Origin: JBLHGN01 sp047616325
GTDB lineage: Bacteria; Pseudomonadota; Gammaproteobacteria; Pseudomonadales; Cellvibrionaceae
DNA: 6,460 bases
Assembly: GCA_047616325.1 (NCBI GenBank)
Contig: JBLHGN010000211.1
Location: forward strand, 1-6,460
Reading direction: 5' to 3'
The notes under the pieces were generated by a model, which was given only the letters and a program-made list of their open reading frames with translations, did not search any database and had not been told where the DNA came from. Each line of letters opens with the position of its first letter. Within the stretch, counting starts at the first letter, position 1. This document shows, one piece after another, positions 1 to 5,244 of this stretch. A program made the position numbers and the translations under genes.

Positions 1-1
1 C

Positions 2-1135
2 GCTAACACTACTGGTCTAGCCGTTACCAAAGATAAAGTGACTGTGGGTATTCTGCATTCGTTGACAGGAACGATGGCCATTAGTGAAACTGGAGCGCAG
101 GAAGCAGAAAAGCTCGCTATTAAACAGATTAATGATATGGGCGGGATTCTTGGAAGACAAATTGAAATAATTCAAGAAGATGGAGCTAGTGACTGGCCAA
201 CGTTTTCAGAAAAATCCAGAAAACTTTTGGTTAAAGATAAGGTGGCGGCAGTATTCGGGTGCTGGACATCGGCGTCGCGTAAGGCGGCATTACCTGTTTT
301 TGAAAAAGAAAATGGTTTGCTCTACTACCCAACATTTTATGAAGGACTAGAGCAGTCAAAAAATGTAATCTATACCGGTCAGGAAGCTACTCAGCAAATC
401 ATTGCCGGCCTTAACTGGGTTGCCAAAGAAAAAGATGCTAAGACTTTTTATCTTATCGGTTCGGATTATATTTGGCCACGTACGTCTATGAAAATTGCTC
501 GTAAACACATAGAAAATGTGCTCGGCGGCAAAGTCGTAGGCGAAGAGTATAAGCCATTAGGAAATACTCAATTTGGTTCTGTAATTAATAAAATCCGTTT
601 GAAAAAACCAGATGTAATCTATGCCGCTGTTGTGGGTGGCAGTAACGTTGCTTGGTTCAAGCAGTTGAAGGCAGCCGGTATTACAGCTAAGAAACAAACG
701 CTATTGACAATATCCGTGACTGAAGATGAAGTCTTGGGCATTGGTGGTGAAAATCTTGAAGGATTTTATTCCATCATGAAATATTTCCAAAGTCAGGACA
801 ACCCTAACAATAAGGCTTTCGTTGCTGCATTTAAAGAAATGTGGGGGGATGACAGTGTAATTGGTGACGTAACACAGGCTGCTTATTTGGGACCTTGGTT
901 GTGGAAAGCTGCTGTCGAAAAAGCAGGTTCATTTGACGTGGATAAAGTTGTCGCAGCATCTGAGGAGGGCGACATTGAACTGACAACCGCACCTGAAGGT
1001 TACGTGAAACTTCATAAAAACCATCACCTTTGGAGTGTGGCCCGTGTAGGTAAGTGGAATAAAGACGGTCAAGCCACTGTTGTTTATGAGTCAGAACTTA
1101 TTGAGCCAGATCCATTCCCAGCTGGTTACCAATAG
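2..1135 (+). CDS. urtA: Urea/short-chain amide ABC transporter, periplasmic binding protein (5' partial)
   Basis: This is the substrate-binding subunit of a branched-chain-amino-acid-type (HAAT family) importer, of the UrtA/FmdD/AmiC-like periplasmic binding protein fold. The frame is open from base 2, and the GTG at position 38 is an internal Val codon, so the true start and the signal peptide lie before the window. The 377 visible residues appear to be almost the whole mature protein. Family stretches, numbered from the first codon at base 2, are VGILHSLTGTMAISE near residues 15-29, EDGASDWPTF near 59-68, FGCWTSASRK near 85-94, YYPTFYEG near 108-115 and YTGQEATQQI near 124-133. Classical urea-binding UrtA proteins, as I recall them, carry a PVQYEG-like sequence where this one has PTFYEG. 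That, with the fmdA neighbour, favours a formamide/amide-binding FmdD-type role, which is inference. It is first in the visible operon. A hairpin follows the stop, which may keep this subunit more abundant than the membrane parts. Confidence 0.93.
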   Translation, partial: ANTTGLAVTKDKVTVGILHSLTGTMAISETGAQEAEKLAIKQINDMGGILGRQIEIIQEDGASDWPTFSEKSRKLLVKDKVAAVFGCWTSASRKAALPVFEKENGLLYYPTFYEGLEQSKNVIYTGQEATQQIIAGLNWVAKEKDAKTFYLIGSDYIWPRTSMKIARKHIENVLGGKVVGEEYKPLGNTQFGSVINKIRLKKPDVIYAAVVGGSNVAWFKQLKAAGITAKKQTLLTISVTEDEVLGIGGENLEGFYSIMKYFQSQDNPNNKAFVAAFKEMWGDDSVIGDVTQAAYLGPWLWKAAVEKAGSFDVDKVVAASEEGDIELTTAPEGYVKLHKNHHLWSVARVGKWNKDGQATVVYESELIEPDPFPAGYQ

Positions 1136-1154
1136 TATTTTAGACTTTCGAATA

Positions 1155-1174
1155 TGCGAACAAGGATGTTCGCA
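1155..1174 (+). promoter_or_regulatory. Stem-loop between urtA and urtB (attenuator or RNA-stabilising hairpin)
   Basis: A perfect 7-bp inverted repeat, TGCGAAC and GTTCGCA, encloses the 6-nt loop AAGGAT. It begins 19 bases after the urtA stop. A short TTTT run at 1179-1182 lies four bases after the stem, so it would be at most a weak intrinsic terminator. Hairpins at this place commonly allow a binding-protein mRNA to accumulate above the downstream permease message; that role here is inferred. A weaker alternative stem (TTCG at 1147-1150 with CGAA at 1157-1160) competes for the same left arm. The loop has A at position 1 and G at position 4, the pattern of ANTAR-protein target hairpins, but no good second hairpin is visible nearby. 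Confidence 0.6.
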
Positions 1175-1179
1175 CTCGT

Positions 1180-1209
1180 TTTAGATAAAATTTAATTTAG
1201 AAATACAAT
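1180..1209 (+). promoter_or_regulatory. Possible weak internal sigma-70-type promoter before urtB
   Basis: TTTAGA at 1180-1185 (4 of 6 against TTGACA) lies 18 bp before TACAAT at 1204-1209 (5 of 6 against TATAAT). A start near 1216 would give a leader of about 39 bases before the urtB ATG. The stretch is AT-rich, so chance matches are likely. It is listed only because it could let urtB-E be transcribed apart from urtA. Confidence 0.22.
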
Positions 1210-1254
1210 CCGTTTACTACCACAGAACAAACACTTTACAGTGGGGAATACAAA

Positions 1255-2178
1255 ATGAGCGAATACACATATAGCGAATTGGGCTCAATATTAGCCATGC
1301 AGGGCTTCGCTGGTATTAGTTTATTCAGCGTTCTTTTACTTATGGCACTTGGTTTGGCCATTATTTTTGGGCAGATGGGTGTAATCAATATGGCTCACGG
1401 TGAATTTATGGCCGTTGGCGCTTATGCAACATACTTTTTATCAAGCATTACCGAAACCTATGCTCCTGAATTACTTAGTTATTATTTCGTTTTCGCCATT
1501 GTTGTGTCATTTTTCGTGGCGGGGGCGCTCGGATATCTCGCCGAATTCGTGCTAATACGGCATTTATATAAAAGACCTCTGGACACGCTACTTGCGACCT
1601 GGGGACTTAGTCTAATTATGCAGCAATCATTTCGCTCGTTATTTGGTGCAAGAGAAGTCAGCCCGACACTACCCGAATGGCTACTTGGCTCTTATCAGCC
1701 AATCGAAAGCATTGACATTCCACTAAATGGAATGTTTGTTCTCGCGCTAACCGGAGTTGTTACGCTGGCAGTTTTTTATCTGTTATTTAAATCAAGTTGG
1801 GGCTTGTGTGTACGAGCAACTACGCAGAACCGTGTGATGAGCGGTGCGGTGGGTATTAATACCAAAAAAATTGACCGACTTACCTTTGCTTTGGGTTGCG
1901 GCATTGCCGGCATTGCCGGCGCGGCATTCACGACCATTGCGTCAACTGGGCCTACAACGGGTTCGTTGTATATTGTGGATACATTTATGGTTGTAGTTTT
2001 TGGTGGCGCCGCGAGTTTATTTGGCACAATTGCATCGGCATTCTCTATCGCTCAAGCACAGTCAATTTTAGAATTCTTTATTAGTGGTTCAATGGCAAAG
2101 GTGTATACCTTACTCGCACTTGTACTCATCTTAATGTTCAAGCCAGAGGGGCTTTTCGCCAGTAAAGTACGTCGGTAG
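1255..2178 (+). CDS. urtB: Urea/amide ABC transporter permease UrtB (LivH type)
   Basis: This is an inner-membrane permease of the BPD_transp_2 (LivH/LivM) family and forms the translocation channel together with UrtC. The protein has 307 residues. Hydrophobic segments lie near residues 17-40, 76-98, 110-124, 155-178, 205-230, 240-265 and 280-296. The family motif NMAHGEF is at 45-51, a GIAGIAGA helix is near 216-223, and the typical carboxy-terminal KPEGLF is at 296-301. The ATG is preceded by GGGGA at 1243-1247 with 7 nt spacing, which supports this start. The protein is the short form of about 300 residues. Many proteobacterial UrtB proteins carry a long extra amino-terminal periplasmic region of about 200 residues, which is absent here, as in plain LivH proteins. 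It lies 119 bp after urtA and 54 bp before urtC, in the same transcriptional direction. Confidence 0.93.
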   Translation: MSEYTYSELGSILAMQGFAGISLFSVLLLMALGLAIIFGQMGVINMAHGEFMAVGAYATYFLSSITETYAPELLSYYFVFAIVVSFFVAGALGYLAEFVLIRHLYKRPLDTLLATWGLSLIMQQSFRSLFGAREVSPTLPEWLLGSYQPIESIDIPLNGMFVLALTGVVTLAVFYLLFKSSWGLCVRATTQNRVMSGAVGINTKKIDRLTFALGCGIAGIAGAAFTTIASTGPTTGSLYIVDTFMVVVFGGAASLFGTIASAFSIAQAQSILEFFISGSMAKVYTLLALVLILMFKPEGLFASKVRR

Positions 2179-2232
2179 AAACGAAGCAACTGGTTTTTGT
2201 GTTGGCCTATAAACAAATTGGTGGTGTCGATT

Positions 2233-3393
2233 ATGAGTTTTGTATACGAAAAATTAATGGGTGGAAAAAGTGGGTTTACAGGTTATCTTATACTGGCCGC
2301 TATTTTGTTGGTGGCATTTCCTCTTTTTCTTGATATTTTTAGACTAAATCTTGTCGGTAAATACCTCACTTATGCGTTTCCTGCGGTGAGCCTAGTATTA
2401 CTTTGGGGTTACGGTGGAACCTTAAGTTTAGGGCAGGGAATTTTCTTCGGTTTGGGTGGCTATGGCATGGCCATGTTCCTAAAGCTCGAAGCTTCTTCCC
2501 CGGAAAATACGGCCATTCAATCTACTCCTGGTATTCCAGACTTTATGGACTGGAATCAAATCACCGAACTTCCTTGGTTTTGGGAACCGTTCAACAGCTT
2601 TGGTTTTACCGTTATTGCAATACTAGTTTTGCCTGCGCTGTTTGCCTACATAATTGGTGCGGCGATGTTTAAACGTCGTGTTGGCGGTGTATATTTCGCA
2701 ATAATAACGCAGGTAATTGCCGTAATTTTAACGGTTTTGATTGTTGGCCAGCAGGGATTAACCGGCGGTATCAACGGCATTACTGATCTTCGAACCTTGC
2801 ATGGGTGGGATATCACATCTAATAGTGCTAAATATATCTTCTATTTTGTTAATTGTTTTCTGATTTTGGGTGTTGTTGTAGCAGGTCGTTTTATATTAAC
2901 CAGCAAATTTGGTCGCTTACTTTTGGCCATGCGGGACAAAGAGGACAGAGTAAGATTTTCTGGTTACGACGTATCCAACTTCAAAATATTTATTTTCTGT
3001 GTTGCAGCGATGATATCCGCTATAGGCGGTGCCATGTTTACGCTACAAGTTGGTTTTATGTCTCCCTCTTTTGTGGGTATTGTTCCATCCATTGAAATGG
3101 TCATATTTTGCGCCGTTGGGGGAAGAATGTCTTTGATCGGTGCCGTTTATGGAACCCTGTTAATAAACTTCGGAAAAACGGCATTCTCAGAGTCATTTCC
3201 TGAATTATGGTTATTTTTAATGGGTGGGTTGTTTATCGCAGTTGTTATTTTTTTCCCTAATGGTTTGGCCGGTGTCTGGAACGACTACAGTCACTATATT
3301 ACAAAACGATTTTCTACGTTAACAACGTGGATATCCAAAATGAAAGTGGGGTGGCTTGATCGCCGAAAAAATATTGACAGTGAGGCGGGATGA
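2233..3393 (+). CDS. urtC: Urea/amide ABC transporter permease UrtC (LivM type)
   Basis: This is the second inner-membrane permease of the importer and partners UrtB. I take the ATG at 2233 as the start (386 residues). An in-frame TTG at 2197 would add 12 residues (first codons Cys-Trp-Pro) that do not look like the family's start. GGTGG at 2220-2224 gives a modest ribosome site 8 nt before the ATG. Family marks are GGTLSLGQG at 61-69 followed by a Gly-rich helix, GLTGGINGI at 175-183, the cytoplasmic loop MRDKEDRVRFSGYD at 233-246 that should contact the ATPases, GGRMSLIGAVYG at 296-307, and FFPNGLAG at 340-347. About nine hydrophobic segments are visible. A charged tail of roughly 38 residues follows the last helix. 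A periplasmic loop near 86-120 is rich in Trp, Pro and acidic residues. It lies 41 bp before urtD. Confidence 0.93.
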   Translation: MSFVYEKLMGGKSGFTGYLILAAILLVAFPLFLDIFRLNLVGKYLTYAFPAVSLVLLWGYGGTLSLGQGIFFGLGGYGMAMFLKLEASSPENTAIQSTPGIPDFMDWNQITELPWFWEPFNSFGFTVIAILVLPALFAYIIGAAMFKRRVGGVYFAIITQVIAVILTVLIVGQQGLTGGINGITDLRTLHGWDITSNSAKYIFYFVNCFLILGVVVAGRFILTSKFGRLLLAMRDKEDRVRFSGYDVSNFKIFIFCVAAMISAIGGAMFTLQVGFMSPSFVGIVPSIEMVIFCAVGGRMSLIGAVYGTLLINFGKTAFSESFPELWLFLMGGLFIAVVIFFPNGLAGVWNDYSHYITKRFSTLTTWISKMKVGWLDRRKNIDSEAG

Positions 3394-3424
3394 TTGGTCA
3401 TGCAGCCTACACCTGATAAGTTTT

Positions 3425-3428
3425 GGAG
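3425..3428 (+). promoter_or_regulatory. Ribosome binding site deciding the urtD start
   Basis: GGAG lies 6 nt before the ATG at 3435. An upstream in-frame TTG at 3423 overlaps this element itself and so is a poor start. Confidence 0.7.
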
Positions 3429-3434
3429 AATATC

Positions 3435-4181
3435 ATGAATACAAATACTGACTTTACTTTGGCGATCGAAAACCTGACAGTTTCTTTTGATGGTTTTAAA
3501 GCCGTTGATAGCTTAAACCTGTACATAGATAAAAATGAACTTCATGTGGTAATTGGTCCCAACGGTGCCGGTAAAACAACGGTACTCGACTTAATTTGTG
3601 GGAAAACAAAGGCGACTTCTGGCAGCATAAAGTTTCTCAATAAAGAGTTAACCGATATATCTGAGCACGAAATTGTTAGGGCGGGGGTTGGTCGTAAGTT
3701 TCAAACACCATCTATATACGAAAACCTAAGTGTTTTTGAAAATCTGGAAATTTCCTACCCTGAAGGGCGAGATATATTTGGTTCGCTCATGTTTAAGCGA
3801 ACGCCAAAAATATTGGAAGAAATTCACCGAATTTCAAAAGAGATTATGTTATTTGATTTCCTTGGGGTAGAGGCTGGACTACTTAGCCACGGGCAAAAAC
3901 AATGGCTTGAAATTGGCATGTTGCTTATTCAAGACCCTCAACTTTTGATGCTCGACGAACCTGTTGCCGGAATGAGTGTAAGAGAACGAGAGCAAACAGC
4001 CGAATTACTGAATAAAATTAGTAAGGGACGGTCAGTTCTTGTTATTGAGCATGATATGGATTTTGTTGCAAAAATTGCTGACAAAGTTACTGTTCTACAC
4101 CAGGGAAAAATACTGGCCGCAGGCGAAATGGAGACCGTACAAAGCGATCCGAAAGTTATAGAGGTGTATCTAGGGCACTAA
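3435..4181 (+). CDS. urtD: Urea/amide ABC transporter ATPase UrtD (LivG type)
   Basis: This is one of the two cytoplasmic ATP-binding subunits that energise uptake through UrtB/UrtC. The protein has 248 residues from the ATG at 3435. It shows a complete nucleotide-binding domain: Walker A GPNGAGKTT at 41-49, Q-loop Gln at 90 within RKFQTP, signature LSHGQ at 150-154, Walker B LLMLDE at 170-175, and switch His at 206 within IEHDMDF. The LSHGQKQWLEIGM form of the signature region is characteristic of UrtD and separates it from other LivG-like ATPases. The protein ends with the usual short VYLGH tail. No key residue is missing. It sits 41 bp after urtC and 94 bp before urtE, so it is probably on the same transcript. 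The AT-rich spacer after it has no convincing terminator. Confidence 0.95.
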   Translation: MNTNTDFTLAIENLTVSFDGFKAVDSLNLYIDKNELHVVIGPNGAGKTTVLDLICGKTKATSGSIKFLNKELTDISEHEIVRAGVGRKFQTPSIYENLSVFENLEISYPEGRDIFGSLMFKRTPKILEEIHRISKEIMLFDFLGVEAGLLSHGQKQWLEIGMLLIQDPQLLMLDEPVAGMSVREREQTAELLNKISKGRSVLVIEHDMDFVAKIADKVTVLHQGKILAAGEMETVQSDPKVIEVYLGH

Positions 4182-4275
4182 TACGATTAATTATACATGC
4201 GTATTTAGCTCATTTTTTTATTCGCGGTTTTCTAAGAACCCCAATACTTATGAAAAATATATTATAGGTGAATAT
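4182..4275 (+). other. AT-rich spacer between urtD and urtE
   Basis: This 94-bp gap is longer than usual between two ATPase genes of one operon. It contains a T7 run at 4213-4219 without a strong preceding stem, and a small imperfect inverted repeat GGTTTT/AAGAACC around 4227-4241. AGGTGA at 4266-4271 is the urtE ribosome site, 4 nt before the ATG. No gene or convincing promoter is visible. Confidence 0.6.
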
Positions 4276-4965
4276 ATGTTAGATGTTTCGAATATGAAAG
4301 TATGCTACGGCCAAAGTGAAGTGATTCACGGTCTAGACTTTAGCGTTCCGCAAAATGAAACACTTGCCATAATGGGACGCAATGGTATGGGAAAAACAAC
4401 GCTGTTTAAATCGTTGATCGGTATAATTCCATTGTCTGAAGGCTCAATTTCCATAGATGGTGTTGACATTTCAATGAAGGAAAGTTACCAGCGTGTAGAA
4501 AACGGTATCGCTTACGTTCCCCAGGGGCGAATGATATTTCCAGCGTTAACGGTTAAAGAGAACATAGAAACCGGTATGGAAGTTTCTAAAGCTAAAAACA
4601 TACCTGACGAAATATATTCTCTTTTCCCTGTACTGCATGAAATGCGCAATAGAAAAGGCGGCAACTTATCTGGCGGCCAACAGCAGCAGCTTGCTATTGC
4701 AAGAGCGCTGGTCACCAACCCAAAGGTATTGTTGTTGGACGAACCTACTGAGGGCATTCAGCCTTCGATTATTAAAGATATTGCTAATGTTCTTAACGAG
4801 ATAAAGAAGATAAGAGATATAACCATTATTGTCTCTGAACAAGTACTCAGTTTTGCATTAGCGGTGGCTGATAGAATAATTGTGATTGATAAGGGCACCT
4901 TTATTCACGAGGACCTTAAACAGAATGTCGATACCGAAAAAATAAAAAAATACTTATCTGTGTAA
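4276..4965 (+). CDS. urtE: Urea/amide ABC transporter ATPase UrtE (LivF type)
   Basis: This is the second cytoplasmic ATPase of the importer and should pair with UrtD. It has 229 residues, the usual length for UrtE. Visible motifs are Walker A GRNGMGKTT at 34-42, Q-loop Gln at 83 within VPQGR, signature LSGGQ at 131-135 followed by a run of glutamines, Walker B LLLDE at 152-156, and EPTEGIQPSI at 156-165, which is typical of UrtE. In the switch-loop position, where many ABC ATPases have His, there is Gln at 189 in VSEQ. LivF-like proteins normally have VEQ here, so this is a family trait and not damage. The ATG at 4276 follows AGGTGA. The gene ends the transporter set, and 279 bp of non-coding DNA separates it from fmdA. 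Confidence 0.95.
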   Translation: MLDVSNMKVCYGQSEVIHGLDFSVPQNETLAIMGRNGMGKTTLFKSLIGIIPLSEGSISIDGVDISMKESYQRVENGIAYVPQGRMIFPALTVKENIETGMEVSKAKNIPDEIYSLFPVLHEMRNRKGGNLSGGQQQQLAIARALVTNPKVLLLDEPTEGIQPSIIKDIANVLNEIKKIRDITIIVSEQVLSFALAVADRIIVIDKGTFIHEDLKQNVDTEKIKKYLSV

Positions 4966-4968
4966 AGT

Positions 4969-4980
4969 ATATACGTATAT
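4969..4980 (+). repeat. 12-bp perfect palindrome just after urtE
   Basis: ATATACGTATAT is self-complementary over 12 bases and begins three bases after the urtE stop. Its ACGTATA core (4973-4979) recurs as a direct repeat 10 bp further on (4983-4989). It could be a dimer-binding operator or a chance AT-rich palindrome. It lacks the GC content and T-run of a terminator. Confidence 0.4.
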
Positions 4981-5051
4981 CGACGTATAGGGCTCCATTG
5001 TTTGTCCAGTATTCTGAGGCGGAAAACCCAAAGATAATTGTATTGAAATTT

Positions 5052-5067
5052 TGGCGGTATTATTGCC
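5052..5067 (+). promoter_or_regulatory. Candidate sigma-54 (RpoN) promoter for fmdA
   Basis: TGGCGGTATTATTGCC fits the -24/-12 layout. The invariant GG is at 5053-5054 and the invariant GC at 5065-5066, with exactly 10 bases between them, and TGGC and TTGC match the consensus halves. The predicted start would be near 5077-5079, giving a leader of about 165 bases. Sigma-54 control is common for nitrogen-scavenging genes, so the place makes sense. Against it, no NtrC-like site is recognised upstream, and the same bases form a TTGGC/GCCAA inverted repeat (5051-5055 and 5065-5069) that could have another role. Confidence 0.5.
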
Positions 5068-5076
5068 AACACTAAG

Positions 5077-5111
5077 TGGCTGGTAACCGATACGTAAAAA
5101 TTAACCAGCCA
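5077..5111 (+). repeat. 8-bp inverted repeat (stem-loop or operator) before fmdA
   Basis: TGGCTGGT at 5077-5084 is perfectly complementary to ACCAGCCA at 5104-5111, with 19 bases between them. It starts at the transcription start predicted from the sigma-54-like element, so as RNA it would cap the 5' end of the fmdA leader. As DNA it could be a protein-binding site. No T-run follows, so it is not a typical terminator. Confidence 0.5.
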
Positions 5112-5127
5112 GGGGTATTTACCTGTC

Positions 5128-5204
5128 AAGTAACAACAAAGTAACAGTTAAGTAACAAATAGCTACAAAGAAAAAATTAACTACTAAGTAACAGTTAATC
5201 AACA
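5128..5204 (+). repeat. Phased 11-bp direct repeats (AAGTAACA) before fmdA
   Basis: AAGTAACA occurs exactly at 5128-5135, 5139-5146 and 5150-5157, in steps of 11 bp, and again at 5186-5193. Degenerate copies AATTAACT (5175-5182) and AATCAACA (5197-5204) flank the fourth exact copy, again in 11-bp steps. The unit at 5139-5157 matches 5186-5204 at 17 of 19 bases. Head-to-tail half-sites spaced about one helical turn apart are the layout used by OmpR/PhoB-type winged-helix response regulators. Which protein binds here, if any, cannot be told from the sequence. Confidence 0.7.
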
Positions 5205-5244
5205 GATAAATTCATTAGTAAACTATAACTCGGGAGAGACCGCC

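Larger units (their letters stand above)
4966..5244 (+). promoter_or_regulatory. Regulatory intergenic region before fmdA
   Basis: This 279-bp non-coding stretch is by far the longest gap in the cluster. From left to right it holds a perfect 12-bp palindrome (4969-4980), a sigma-54-like element (5051-5067), an 8-bp inverted repeat (5077-5111) and a set of 11-bp-phased repeats (5128-5204). It ends with the fmdA ribosome site GGGAG at 5232-5236. I see no strong intrinsic terminator for the urt operon, so some read-through into fmdA is possible. The contents suggest that fmdA also has its own controlled promoter. Confidence 0.65.

Noticed and set aside
1900..1917. Two tandem copies of the 9-bp word GGCATTGCC inside urtB
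   Set aside because: They encode the Gly-Ile-Ala repeat of the conserved GIAGIAGA helix, so codon reuse explains them.
2197..2232. TTG start for urtC, 12 codons before the ATG
   Set aside because: The extra residues do not resemble the family's amino terminus, and the ATG at 2233 has a usable GGTGG ribosome site.
4213..4219. T7 run after urtD as a possible intrinsic terminator
   Set aside because: The only stem before it is a 4-bp AT-rich ATAC/GTAT pair about nine bases away, too weak for a terminator.
4861..4863. Gln in place of the switch-loop His of UrtE as a possible inactivating change
   Set aside because: This codon (residue 189 region, VSEQ) follows the VEQ form normal for LivF/UrtE ATPases.
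5197..5209. AATCAACAGATAA resembling an IHF site, which would fit a sigma-54 promoter
   Set aside because: It has a mismatch in the core TTR, lies downstream of the predicted start instead of between activator site and promoter, and overlaps the last 11-bp repeat.
5219..5229. TAAACT and TATAAC as -10 boxes directly before fmdA
   Set aside because: No acceptable -35 element is present, and a start from TATAAC would leave a leader too short to hold the ribosome site; an activator-dependent promoter there cannot be excluded but is not supported enough to list.
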